Assembly: GCA_020439995.1 (NCBI GenBank)
Contig: JAGROY010000201.1
Location: forward strand, 1-44,564
Source of the DNA: Verrucomicrobiia bacterium
GTDB taxonomy: Bacteria; Verrucomicrobiota; Verrucomicrobiia; Verrucomicrobiales; DEV007
DNA length: 44,564 bases
Direction of reading: 5' to 3'
Below the pieces are notes generated by a model. The model saw nothing but the letters and a program-made list of their open reading frames with translations, was not told where the DNA came from and made no database searches. This document shows, piece by piece, positions 34,278 through 42,945 of the stretch. The translations under genes were made by a program, and so were the position numbers. Numbering within the stretch: the stretch's first letter is position 1; every line of letters starts with the position of its first letter.

Positions 34278-36671
34278 CTACCCTTCAAGCCATTTCGGCT
34301 CGTTGGATTTGGCTTTGTTGAGGAGGACGGAGACGTCGGCTCCAGCTTGAATAAGGGCATCATGGCCCTGCTTTAGCGCGGCTTTGTCTGTTTTCCCCTC
34401 TTCAACAACGAGGAGCACCTTATCCATGAAAGCCGCCATAGCCTCGGTCGGACTGATTGGACCGACTGCTGGCATATCGAAAATGATGTAATCAAAATCA
34501 CTTTTTTTGAATTCAGGGATAAGCTCGTAGAGCTTCTTTGCAAAGAACTTGCGTGAACCGCCTTTCCGCGTTGAGGTAGTCGCCAAATAAAGGTTATCGC
34601 CGACTGGTTGCTCGAAGGCGATGTGCCCATTGTCACTCGCGAGAGCATCGAGCAGAGATGATGCCGGCTTGCCCCGATAGAAGGATTGGACTTCGGGATG
34701 ACCGATGTTCATATCCACCAGCAAAACGTTGCCATCTCCGGTCTCGGAGAACGAAGCGGCCAAGCTGACGGCGAGCGTCGACGTTCCGACGCCAGCGGCG
34801 ACTCCAGTCAGGGCCACGAGCTTCGGTTTGTGAGTCATCTTGTTGACCTCAAAGTAACAACTGAGACGATCCCGGATCGCATCTGCGTAAGGACGAATGA
34901 AATGTTCGGCGCTCCACGGCGAAATCTCCGCCCCCGTTCCCGTGGAGCTTTTTGTCGCAGTTGATTCCAACGGATGAGCAATAATTTCGGCATTTTGGCG
35001 CCGCGATTCCAATCGTCTGTCAGTCTCACCTTCAGGCTGGGGGGAAGGCCTACGGCCGTCGGGCAGCGATGGTGTATCACCGCCATTTTTGCTATCAGAC
35101 AGTCGGTGCACCACTTGATTTCGCGCGGAGAACTCAGGAATTGACATCATCGGGGCTTCGTGCACAGCGACTTTGATATCATACGGGCGCTTCACGCTAC
35201 GATCGATCAGAAAGTCGATGAAGAACGCCAGAGCAATCCCTAAGGCAAAGCCGCCCCCGGCAAGACCAGCTACCAGTTTCTTAGTGCGGTCATCCAGCAC
35301 CTTCGTAATTCCGGCGGGTTTTTGAACAATGCTGATATTCGGCATACGGGACGGGTCGAGGTAAGTATCCACATCGGCCTTCTCGATAGCAGAGGCGACA
35401 TACTGGTAATTTTGAATGGCCACGGCCTTTTCCCGCTCAAGTTCCTCGATTTCCCGGAACGTACGTCCCATGGAGTCTACCCGTTCTTGAAGATCACTAA
35501 GTTGTTGGGAAAGAATCTTTTTACGAGCCAGTGCGGCGGCGAGGGACGCCCTGGCACCGAGGACGTTGGTTCCCGCGCCACTTGCTGGCGAGGTTGAAGT
35601 AACCATGGACGCGATGCCAGGGAACTGACGCTCCAGTTCGCGCTGCTTCTCTTCCGCTTCCTTGATCTGCCGATCGTTATTCTGCACCATAATACTTTCC
35701 GGCGTGTATTGGGTGAGCAGCCCCATTTTTCGTTGCCGAAGGAATTTCAGCAATTCGACGAATGTCTGATACTCTTCGACATCCTGTTGAGTGAAAGCGC
35801 TGCCTGCTTTCTTACCCGACGCTTCCCGCTCGCCTGGTTGGGATTGTTCAAACTCACTCACCACTGCTTGCTGTCCTCCGATATCTGCTTCTGCGGCGCG
35901 CACTTCTGTTTCCAGCAGACTCAATTGAGAACTGAGGGTTGCGACAGAACCTTCCACCGACAGGATCTTGGCCTTATCTTTGAGACTGCTCAGCCTGTCT
36001 TCAACGCTGCGGAGTTTGGTAGTGATGTCCAGTAAGCGGTCGGCTGCCGCCTTAGCCGAATCACTTGAACGATGGATCGCCAGATGCCGTTTAAAATAAA
36101 CGGTGATCAAACTATTCAGAACTTCAGTGGTGATGTCAGGAACCGAGTGTCGAAATGCAACTCCCAGCACGTTGCCATTTCCGAGTTCAACCGAAGTGTT
36201 GCCATGCACGAGTCCCGCCGCTGCCTCAAGGGCTTCCGGCGAGTCTGCCTTGAGTTGAGAACCGGGCAGCAGTTTATCGGCACCGATCAGACTGGCTACT
36301 TCCTTGGCAATATCATAGCTGGTGAGGATTTCGGCCTCGGTGTTCATCACCGCAGCGCCTCCGCGCCCCGAATTGGTCGAGACGCTGCTTTCAACCGTAT
36401 CTACCGGACTGCGCTCCACGACGTAGCGGACGAGAAGCTTCGCATGCGCTTCGTAGGTTGCATCGGTAAAATAATACACACTGCCCGCACTCGCCAATCC
36501 GAGCAGCCCAAGAATAATTACCTTCCATTTGTGCCGAAAGAAGCAATTAATCGCCTCATTTATACTGAAGGCACTGAAGTCGCCACTGTCAGCCTTGGAA
36601 GAAGCGCCGTTCGGAGAGGCACTTGGTCCGTGGAGCCTGTTTGCTTTGTTTCGTGAACTTGAAGCACTCAT
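34278..36671 (-). CDS. Wzz/BY-kinase-like EPS chain-length protein with degenerate P-loop
   Basis: The protein is 797 residues from the ATG at 36671 (an upstream in-frame start at 36749 is less likely). Two membrane segments (about 48-68 and 465-488) flank a long periplasmic coiled-coil-rich region with Wzz motifs: AKLLVRY early and PNISIVQKPAG just before the second segment. The cytoplasmic part has a tyrosine-kinase-like ATPase domain, but the Walker A reads GVAAGVGTST where GxxxGxGKST is expected (Lys replaced by Thr630). The Walker A' VLLVDMNIGHP lacks the usual second Asp and Arg, while the Walker B-like YIIFDMPAVG is kept. No Tyr-rich tail is present. It probably sets chain length without kinase activity. 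Confidence 0.85.
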   Translation of the reverse strand: MSASSSRNKANRLHGPSASPNGASSKADSGDFSAFSINEAINCFFRHKWKVIILGLLGLASAGSVYYFTDATYEAHAKLLVRYVVERSPVDTVESSVSTNSGRGGAAVMNTEAEILTSYDIAKEVASLIGADKLLPGSQLKADSPEALEAAAGLVHGNTSVELGNGNVLGVAFRHSVPDITTEVLNSLITVYFKRHLAIHRSSDSAKAAADRLLDITTKLRSVEDRLSSLKDKAKILSVEGSVATLSSQLSLLETEVRAAEADIGGQQAVVSEFEQSQPGEREASGKKAGSAFTQQDVEEYQTFVELLKFLRQRKMGLLTQYTPESIMVQNNDRQIKEAEEKQRELERQFPGIASMVTSTSPASGAGTNVLGARASLAAALARKKILSQQLSDLQERVDSMGRTFREIEELEREKAVAIQNYQYVASAIEKADVDTYLDPSRMPNISIVQKPAGITKVLDDRTKKLVAGLAGGGFALGIALAFFIDFLIDRSVKRPYDIKVAVHEAPMMSIPEFSARNQVVHRLSDSKNGGDTPSLPDGRRPSPQPEGETDRRLESRRQNAEIIAHPLESTATKSSTGTGAEISPWSAEHFIRPYADAIRDRLSCYFEVNKMTHKPKLVALTGVAAGVGTSTLAVSLAASFSETGDGNVLLVDMNIGHPEVQSFYRGKPASSLLDALASDNGHIAFEQPVGDNLYLATTSTRKGGSRKFFAKKLYELIPEFKKSDFDYIIFDMPAVGPISPTEAMAAFMDKVLLVVEEGKTDKAALKQGHDALIQAGADVSVLLNKAKSNEPKWLEG

Positions 36672-36877
36672 AATTGATTTGAATTGAGTGGAGTCGCCGC
36701 GTCTTCCCGATCCCCTTAAACTATCGTTGGTCCAATGGTATCCTCTCATAGATTAAAGAAATCCAGGCGACATGCAGGATGTAGATTCATTGCAGACTTT
36801 AGACGATTTTAGAGAACTTCACTGCGCGACAAGGCAGGCTGTAGCTCAAGGGCCGGGGGAGCGATTGCCCAGTATTG

Positions 36878-38182
36878 TCAGTCAAGGTGGGGATACATAA
36901 ATCTCCCTGCGATTCGGTGGGCAAAGAGCGGAAATCGCTGCAGGCAGCTCTTGCACAGCCTGCGGAGCGTCAGGCCGAAATCAGAAGATACGCCAGCTTC
37001 ACGCACTGCCGTGATTTCCCATCGCTGGAGACTGTGTTGCGACCTTAAATGCGTTGCTGAGCGGGAGCTCACCCCCACAGATTCGTCGGTGGCAATCGGT
37101 GATGATGGGCTTTTCGAGGAAGGATGAACGCGGAAATAGGGTAAAGGGATTTCTTTAGCCCCCCAGCCTAGCTTGAATCGCCGCAGACCTTGATTCGCCA
37201 GTTCTGTTCGGCCAAAATGAAGTGTTCGCACACCACGCTCGGTGAGGAAGCGGATTGCTTCCGCCATGACGAGGTTGTTTGGCCGCCCCCCCCAGCTGTC
37301 TGACAGCGAAGCGCCGAATTTAAAAACCGCCGATCCTCTGAACTCAAAGAATACGGCACCTGCCACTGGGTCACCAGACGGCGTTTCCGCCAACATTACG
37401 AACCCTGATTCCTTGCTCGTCATCTCCGCAATGACGCGGCGGAAAAAGGTAAGGGACTGGGGCGGCAAACCGTGGCGGCGGCGGGTACGCTGGTGCAAGT
37501 AATAGTATGCCTCAACAGCTGCGGAATGGGAACGCCGAATGTATGGCCCTGGACTTGACGAAGAATCAGAACTGATGGATACGCGTAGACCAGCCGCAGC
37601 CGCCTTGCGAACGCCCCGCCGTGCGGCGCCTGAAAAGTGACTTTCCGTTGCCTCATAAGGTTCATCCAGAGTGAGCACGTGCCCGACGAAAGTGCTGCCT
37701 TCGGATGGCGAAGCAGAGACCTTCCCTTCCATCGCAATATCACCTCCGCGGATCTCGCAATATTTCCATCGGTGATACGCGGATAGATCTACAAAACGCT
37801 GCGTGACAGCCTCGCGCAAATCTCCCCCCTTGGATACGCCGAATGCCTTGACCAGAGGCCCACACAGGTCCGAAAACGGGAGACTGACCCCGCGTCGGCC
37901 CGTCCAATTGCTCGATACCTCCATCACTGGAATGCACGCAGCCACTTCGCCTCCCATCCGCAGTAGCGAATAACGAGGAACATGCCCGTATGTGGACGCA
38001 AGCACCCGAGCCCAGGCACTCGAATGAAATGGAGTGCATCCCACAAACCTGGAAACGGCGTCATCCCACCTCTGGCCGCCAACCGAGCTAACAGGATCGA
38101 CAGCGTCCGCAGTGACAGTCATTGCGTTTTTGACACTACAGCCATCATCAGTCTGCTGTTCATCAATTACAGATGAGATCAT
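36878..38182 (-). CDS. FemAB-family PEP-CTERM/EPS-associated acyltransferase
   Basis: The 434-residue protein resembles the FemAB-type proteins associated with exosortase/PEP-CTERM loci. FHSSAWARVLASTYGHVPRY marks the N-terminal GNAT lobe, LPFSDLCGPL follows, and AARRGVRKAAAAGLRVSI is the basic helix before the second lobe, with VAGAVFFEFRGSAVFKFGAS and LHFGRTELANQGLRRFKLGW in that lobe. It probably transfers an acyl group to a sugar or peptide in the cytoplasm. It lies between the Wzz-like gene and the WbpE-like gene of trio B. The 206 bases between its stop and the Wzz start hold no recognisable gene. Confidence 0.8.
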   Translation of the reverse strand: MISSVIDEQQTDDGCSVKNAMTVTADAVDPVSSVGGQRWDDAVSRFVGCTPFHSSAWARVLASTYGHVPRYSLLRMGGEVAACIPVMEVSSNWTGRRGVSLPFSDLCGPLVKAFGVSKGGDLREAVTQRFVDLSAYHRWKYCEIRGGDIAMEGKVSASPSEGSTFVGHVLTLDEPYEATESHFSGAARRGVRKAAAAGLRVSISSDSSSSPGPYIRRSHSAAVEAYYYLHQRTRRRHGLPPQSLTFFRRVIAEMTSKESGFVMLAETPSGDPVAGAVFFEFRGSAVFKFGASLSDSWGGRPNNLVMAEAIRFLTERGVRTLHFGRTELANQGLRRFKLGWGAKEIPLPYFRVHPSSKSPSSPIATDESVGVSSRSATHLRSQHSLQRWEITAVREAGVSSDFGLTLRRLCKSCLQRFPLFAHRIAGRFMYPHLD

Positions 38183-38249
38183 ACTAACGGCATCAGTCTA
38201 CTAACAATATTAAAAATTACTGACAATCCTAAAAAACGAAGCACAGCTG

Positions 38250-39377
38250 CTAGACGGCAGTCACTGCGGCGAGTCCTTCATTCAAAGCCTCGACCACTGC
38301 CCCGATCTGTTCTGTTGTCATCTCTGGAAACATCGGGAGGGAAAGGAATTGTTCGGCGCACTTTTCGGCAATCGGAAACGCTCCGCGACCGTAGCCCAAC
38401 CCACTGTAGGCATGCTGCAAATGGATAGGAATCGGATAGTGGATTCCACATGCGATCCCCAAATCCTTCATCCGCTCGAGCACGCGGTCACGCTCGGGCA
38501 CGCGGACCGCAAACAAGTGGTAAACGTGATCGACACCGTCCGCTTCCACAGGAAGAACGACTTCCGAGGCGTGCGGCATCGCGCTGATGCGCTCGCGATA
38601 TTCCTGAGCGTAGCGACGTCGCAACGCGTTGCACGTATCCAGGTACCGCAATTTAATACTCAGTATAGCAGCCTGAATACCATCCATGCGCCCATTCCAG
38701 CCGACAACATCGTGGTAATACTTTTCAACCTGGCCGTGATCGCGGAACATGCGCATGCGTTTAGCGAGATCCTCATCCGAAGTCGTGACAGCGCCAGCCT
38801 CTCCGAACGCACCAAGATTCTTCCCAGGGTAGAAACTGAAACCGGCCGCATCGCCAAATGACCCAATGCGCCTGCCCCCGTAGGCGGCACCATGGGCCTG
38901 GGCGGCGTCCTCAACGACCAGAAGACGGTTCGCCTGAGCAAAATCCAAAATGGCCGCCATGTCGGCAGGCTGGCCGAAGAGGTGCACAGGTACAATCGCC
39001 CTGGTCTTCGCGGTCAGCGCCCTCTCCAACTGCTTTGGATCAAGGTTATAGGTTTCTTCGTCAATGTCGACGAAGACAGGCGTTGCCCCACAGTAGGTGA
39101 TCGCTTCGGCAGTAGCCATAAACGATGCCGGTGAGGTAATGACTTCATCCCCCGGACCGACACCCATGGCCAACATCGCGATCCAGAGCGCCTCAGTGCC
39201 GCTGCCCACTCCGACAGCATACGCACTGTCACAGTAGGTGGCGAACTCCTCTTCGAACGCCGCCACATAAGATCCGCCAGCAAAAGCTCCCGCATCAATC
39301 ACGCGATTCATCGCGTCCTGAAATTCGGCGCGGTGCGGCCGGTGATGTGCTTCGAGATCAAGAAACGGAACTTTCAT
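38250..39377 (-). CDS. WbpE-like nucleotide-sugar aminotransferase (trio B)
   Basis: This 375-residue DegT/DnrJ/EryC1/StrS enzyme starts with MKVPFLDLEAHH. PLP-binding Lys186 is in SFYPGKNLGAFGE, with GSGTEALWIA and VEDAAQAHGAAY. It has the same order of neighbours as trio A but shares only roughly half its residues with that paralogue, judging by eye, so it is not a recent copy. It may act on a different keto-sugar (C3 or C4). A cluster of hairpins lies 30 bases and more upstream of its start, the position where trio A has its own hairpin array. The sequence AAGAAAGC before the ATG may serve as a weak ribosome binding site. Confidence 0.87.
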   Translation of the reverse strand: MKVPFLDLEAHHRPHRAEFQDAMNRVIDAGAFAGGSYVAAFEEEFATYCDSAYAVGVGSGTEALWIAMLAMGVGPGDEVITSPASFMATAEAITYCGATPVFVDIDEETYNLDPKQLERALTAKTRAIVPVHLFGQPADMAAILDFAQANRLLVVEDAAQAHGAAYGGRRIGSFGDAAGFSFYPGKNLGAFGEAGAVTTSDEDLAKRMRMFRDHGQVEKYYHDVVGWNGRMDGIQAAILSIKLRYLDTCNALRRRYAQEYRERISAMPHASEVVLPVEADGVDHVYHLFAVRVPERDRVLERMKDLGIACGIHYPIPIHLQHAYSGLGYGRGAFPIAEKCAEQFLSLPMFPEMTTEQIGAVVEALNEGLAAVTAV

Positions 39378-39406
39378 GCTTTCTTAAAAGGATTCTAACT
39401 AAACGA

Positions 39407-39482
39407 CTACCGTCTAAAGACGGTAGGTTCTGTGCGGACTGAAAGTCCTGTTGCGGCTGAAGCCGCCGTCCGCATTGCGGAC
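39407..39482. repeat. Cluster of four hairpins, mostly with TGAA/TAAA loops
   Basis: Plus strand: CTACCGTC-TAAA-GACGGTAG (39407-39426, eight-base stem), GGAC-TGAAA-GTCC (39436-39448), GCGGC-TGAA-GCCGC (39453-39466) and GTCCGC-ATT-GCGGAC (39468-39482). Stem sequences differ in every unit but complementarity is kept. Three of the four share a T(A/G)AA loop. Confidence 0.88.
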
Positions 39483-39594
39483 TCACGTTTCCTCGTAGTA
39501 CGCACCCAACGAACTTCACCTCAGTCCCGCCACTTCCAAACCAGCAACGAGATTCTCCAACTCCGGCCTCGTTTGCCAAAAATCGCTAAAGCTG

Positions 39595-39610
39595 ACCGTC
39601 TAAAGACGGT
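39595..39610. repeat. Second copy of the CCGTC-TAAA-GACGG hairpin
   Basis: ACCGTC-TAAA-GACGGT repeats the core of the hairpin at 39407-39426 in the same orientation, 185 bases away and 62 bases downstream (minus strand) of the WbpD-like stop. Confidence 0.85.
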
Positions 39611-39672
39611 GGGTTTAGACCGGGCAGATGGAAACTAAAAATAATCGCTACTTCGCAACGGGGCCGGTCTCG

Positions 39673-40155
39673 TCAGGCAAGAAGCCGGGCCGGGTTCCCC
39701 GCCACAGTCGCATGGGCAGGCACATTTTTGGTGACGACGCTCCCCGCTCCGACCAGAGCGCCCTCGCCGATCGTCACTCCTCCCAGGATCGTGGCACCAG
39801 AGCCGATCGATGCACCCCTTTTAACAACAGTGCGCTCACATTGCCAGTCCGCCTCTGTCTGAAGGGCGGCGTCATCGCCGCCAACGGTGGCTCGCGGTCG
39901 CCGATCATTGATGAAAACCACTCCGTGCCCGACAAAAACCGCGTCCTCGATCATCACCCCTTCGCAGATGAACGTGTGGCTGGAAATCTTGCACCGGGCC
40001 CCGATGCACACTCCCTTTTGCACTTCAACAAATGCGCCAATTCGTGTGTCTTCCCCCACGCTGCAGCCATAGAGGTTAACGAACCCAAATATCTGCACTC
40101 CTGATCCAAGCACTACATCAGCACTGATTCGTGAAAACTCGGGCGTATTGATCAT
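39673..40155 (-). CDS. WbpD-like UDP-sugar N-acetyltransferase (trio B)
   Basis: This 160-residue left-handed beta-helix protein has hexapeptide repeats VVLGSGVQIFGFVNLYGCSV, EVQKGVCIGARCKISSHTFI and ASIGSGATILGGVTIGEGAL, ending ATVAGNPARLLA. It shares the VNLYGCS.G and EVQK-V-IGARC-I-SH-FIC framework with the trio A copy but has a longer charged insertion (RPRATVGGDDAALQTEADW) in the central loop, which may change the acceptor. The expected reaction is N-acetylation of a UDP-amino-sugar uronate. Confidence 0.87.
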   Translation of the reverse strand: MINTPEFSRISADVVLGSGVQIFGFVNLYGCSVGEDTRIGAFVEVQKGVCIGARCKISSHTFICEGVMIEDAVFVGHGVVFINDRRPRATVGGDDAALQTEADWQCERTVVKRGASIGSGATILGGVTIGEGALVGAGSVVTKNVPAHATVAGNPARLLA

Positions 40156-40341
40156 TGATTTAGAGTGACAGACGCGGACAAGCTACCGCCCGTGGTCGGT
40201 TGGCAATTTACCAAAACCACAGAAAATTAATAAATCTCGACCCCAGAAGGCCAATGCTCAAAAGACAGCGCCGCATACCGCGACGAGTCACCTACTCACC
40301 GTAAACTAAACTCAATCCGCACTAAAGGAAAACAAAACCTG

Positions 40342-40362
40342 ATAATTATTGAAAATAATTAT
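40342..40362. repeat. AT-rich inverted repeat between trio B genes
   Basis: ATAATTATT-GAA-AATAATTAT is a perfect nine-base inverted repeat just after the WbpB-like stop. No T tract follows on the minus strand, so it is not a standard terminator. The rest of the 217-base spacer (40156-40372) shows nothing else. Confidence 0.5.
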
Positions 40363-40372
40363 AATTCACACC

Positions 40373-41467
40373 TTAGGCGGGTTTCCTTTTTTCACGCGAC
40401 CCGACGGCATCGTTAACATTGCGATGAATCCTTGGTGCCAATGCAATAGGACCGCCCCCTTCGCCGAGTGACTGGGAGCAAGACTCCAGAATCCGGACGA
40501 GTTCCAATCCCTGGTAACCATCGGAAATAGGTGAGTTTCCAGTGCGAATGCAGTCCAGGAAATGCTCTGACTGTACCTTCAGAGGCTCTTCATGTTTGAG
40601 ACGGGGAATATAACTATCCCCGTAGTGATACGAATACTGGAATTCCGCGAAAGAATCATAATGAGGAGGACGTTCGACCCTCACATCGTAGACCCTGACC
40701 TTCTCCAATGGTTGCAGATCATCGTAAACGATCATCCGCTTCGAGCCGACGAACGTGGTCTGTCGCACTTTTCTTGGCTCAAGCCAGCTGCTTTGAACGG
40801 TCGCGAACCGAGCATCGGGAAAACTGAGAGAGATGTTGGTAACATCCTCGATCCCTTTGGTGATGTGGGCATTGCCCTGGCAATTTACGGTAAGCGGAGA
40901 AGCTCCGAACACTTGGAGGATGATCGAAATATCGTGAGGGGCGAGATCCCACGCTACATTGATATCAGTCTGAAAAAGTCCAAGATTGAGCCGCTGGGAG
41001 TTTATATACTGCAACTCCCCGATGTCCCCCTGTTTGATGATCTCAACGATCCGCCGCACCGGTTCTGAGTAAAGAAACGTGTGACCCACCATCAAAGTCA
41101 GGCCCTTCGCCTCGGATAGCGATATGAGTTCCTCGCACTCTGCCGAACTGGATGCCATCGGCTTTTCAATAAGCACGTGCTTGCCCGCCTCAAGGCATGC
41201 CTTGGCCACAGAGTAATGGAGGCGAACCGGCAATGCAATGACAACGGCGTCGAGATCCGCTTCTGCGAGCATTGTGCTCATGTCTCGGAAGATGGCCACA
41301 TCTGGATAGAGCTTCGCCATGTGAGCAAGTCGCATGTCGTTCGTATCGCAAATTGCGCCAACGGTGCAGCCGGAAACGGCGTTAAAGTTCCGGACATGGT
41401 TGGGCCCCCAGTAGCCGCACCCAATCACACCAATGCGAAAGTTAGGAGTTGATTCAGTAGTACTCAT
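40373..41467 (-). CDS. WbpB-like Gfo/Idh/MocA dehydrogenase (trio B)
   Basis: The 364-residue protein has IGVIGCGYWGPNHVRNF (NAD site), HVLIEKPMASS and the substrate-domain motifs VGHTFLYSEPVRRIVEI, YINSQRLNLGLF and AWDLAPHDISIILQVFG, closely parallel to the trio A copy. It probably oxidises a UDP-N-acetylglucosaminuronate at C3. Its start codon overlaps the stop of the priming transferase by four bases (ATGA), so it is the second gene of the EPS transcript. The WbpA step must come from elsewhere in the genome. Confidence 0.87.
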   Translation of the reverse strand: MSTTESTPNFRIGVIGCGYWGPNHVRNFNAVSGCTVGAICDTNDMRLAHMAKLYPDVAIFRDMSTMLAEADLDAVVIALPVRLHYSVAKACLEAGKHVLIEKPMASSSAECEELISLSEAKGLTLMVGHTFLYSEPVRRIVEIIKQGDIGELQYINSQRLNLGLFQTDINVAWDLAPHDISIILQVFGASPLTVNCQGNAHITKGIEDVTNISLSFPDARFATVQSSWLEPRKVRQTTFVGSKRMIVYDDLQPLEKVRVYDVRVERPPHYDSFAEFQYSYHYGDSYIPRLKHEEPLKVQSEHFLDCIRTGNSPISDGYQGLELVRILESCSQSLGEGGGPIALAPRIHRNVNDAVGSREKRKPA

Positions 41468-42276
41468 TTGTTGTGTGTTTCAAGAGATTTGGTACGTGTC
41501 CGCTTGGCCTGGAAAAGTGCCTCCAAGGTCAGAACGAAGTCCTTAAGGATTGCGAAAGGAGTCAGTCCGATGATCAGGAGTTCTCTGCTCAATCTGATGT
41601 CTCTGGCGTACTTGATGTCCATGTTGATCATTTCGCTGAAGGTAGTCTGGTTCTTGCCGAAAACCTGCCAGTGCCCAGTGAGCCCTGGGTGAACAGAGAA
41701 ACGCTCCTTCTGGTGAGGGAGGTAGCGCTCCAGCTCCGCCTTTGTGCAAGGTCGGGGCCCGACAACCGACATCGTGCCCCCCAAAACGTTGAAGAACTGG
41801 GGAATCTCATCGATCGAAAGCGTTCGCAAAAGGCGCCCACCAAAGATCAATCTTGAATCGCCCAACACGTCCAGCTTTGTCATTTTTGCGTCACTGGCAA
41901 TTAAGTCGCGAACGTGATTCTCATGTGAGGAAGTTTGTGCATTGGCGTGCATCGTTCTCAGTTTCAACATGGTGAAAGGGACTTCCCCCACACCGATACG
42001 CGTTTGGCGAAACAGTATCGGCCCGCCCGAGACCATTCTTACCCAAATCGCGCCCATGACGAACACAGGCAACCAGATCATCGCAGTTCCCACTACAAAC
42101 GTCAGGTCGAGCACCCGCTTCCATCGCGGCATGCAGGCAACCCTCACACTGGACTCGCCCTCGGCCCCTTCCAAATGAGAGCCCTCTCTCAATGGAATCG
42201 GTTCCATCGGCACTCCGTCATTTCGAACTGCCCTTAGTCGCCTATCGACTTCCGTCCGAAGGTTTTCAGCTGCCAT
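41464..42276 (-). CDS. Priming polyprenyl-phosphate sugar-1-phosphate transferase
   Basis: The protein is 270 residues from the ATG at 42276; an earlier in-frame start at 42357 would add 27 residues of unlikely basic sequence. It belongs to the bacterial sugar transferase family (WcaJ/WbaP/PglC). A hydrophobic hairpin segment (TFVVGTAMIWLPVFVMGAIW) is followed by GGPILFRQTRIG, FTMLKLRTMHAN and the hallmark SIDEIPQFFNVLGGTMSVVG, then PGLTGHWQVFGKN. It lacks the N-terminal membrane bundle of full-length WcaJ, so it is the short form. It transfers sugar-1-phosphate to undecaprenyl phosphate and starts the repeat unit. First gene of the main operon. Confidence 0.93.
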   Translation of the reverse strand: MAAENLRTEVDRRLRAVRNDGVPMEPIPLREGSHLEGAEGESSVRVACMPRWKRVLDLTFVVGTAMIWLPVFVMGAIWVRMVSGGPILFRQTRIGVGEVPFTMLKLRTMHANAQTSSHENHVRDLIASDAKMTKLDVLGDSRLIFGGRLLRTLSIDEIPQFFNVLGGTMSVVGPRPCTKAELERYLPHQKERFSVHPGLTGHWQVFGKNQTTFSEMINMDIKYARDIRLSRELLIIGLTPFAILKDFVLTLEALFQAKRTRTKSLETHNK

Positions 42277-42432
42277 TTTAGTTACCACGATTTTGATTTT
42301 AATTGCCCTCGATCCATGCCTGCAAACGGGGGAACGAAGAAGTATCAGTTTGAACACGTCTGGTCAATTCGCATTTCAGCAAATTTTCGCAATGATGTTT
42401 ACGGCTCTTGCGTATACCAGTCTCAATTCCAG

Positions 42433-42461
42433 ATTTTATTACAATTCAGAATCAAATGCAA
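42433..42461 (-). promoter_or_regulatory. Candidate sigma-70-type promoter of the EPS operon
   Basis: Minus strand: -35 TTGCAT (42456-42461), 17-base spacer, -10 TAAAAT (42433-42438, five of six matches), with AT-rich sequence upstream. It would give a leader of roughly 150 bases before the priming transferase. The -35 match is weak. Confidence 0.4.
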
Positions 42462-42656
42462 GAATAATTACAAAAAATACGACGAATTCTGAAAACTCTC
42501 CGAAGATGCGAATATCCAACATTTCGGGTAAACGAGAGGCATTTGTTCGGTTGGTGCCCCTTCCAACTAAGGCGTTTGTCCTGAAGCTTGCTGACCAAGA
42601 TCTCGATCGTTCCCAGGCCTCATCGCTCCCACTCCTTATGGATTACCTCCACTGAC

Positions 42657-42945
42657 CTTTTCAACGCAGTGAACAGCGGGGACGCCCAGGCCTTTCACTA
42701 TGCTGAGGGCAACCCACTCTCATCCACCTTCGACAATAAGGTGGAGTTTGTGCCATTTGCCTCGGATACGGCGACCCTGGTACCAATGCAAGTTACGATG
42801 ACAGAATCTTTGATTCGCTGTATGTGGTCCACACAGGAACTGTGGTTTTCACAAATGGTAACGGTGGAACCACGACCGCAAGTACCGGCGGAACCCGCAT
42901 CCAGGGAAATCCGTTTGAAGGGCGTGATGGTGGCGGTAGGTTTTC
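42657..42945 (+). pseudogene. Decayed coding remnant, Gly/Thr-rich protein of unknown family
   Basis: Two plus-strand frames read like one interrupted protein. The first (LFNAVNSGDAQAFHYAEGNP, then KVEFVPFASDTATL) ends near 42779, where the other frame continues with GTNASYDDRIFDSLYVVHTG and TVVFTNGNGGTTTASTGG, then TRIQGNPFEG. A single indel would join them. No start, signal or conserved domain is recognisable. It may be a remnant of a secreted or pilin-like protein. Confidence 0.4.

Larger units (their letters stand above)
39378..39672. other. wbpD-wbpE spacer of trio B
   Basis: I see no gene in these 295 bases. They hold four adjacent hairpins (39407-39482) and a repeat of the first at 39595-39610. 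The stretch between (39490-39590) has no obvious structure. Confidence 0.6.

Noticed and set aside
38183..38249. Promoter upstream of the FemAB gene (TTGTCA and AT-rich sequence on the minus strand)
   Set aside because: These bases lie upstream of the next gene's stop and no -10 box is found at 16-18 bases from TTGTCA. The spacing does not fit.
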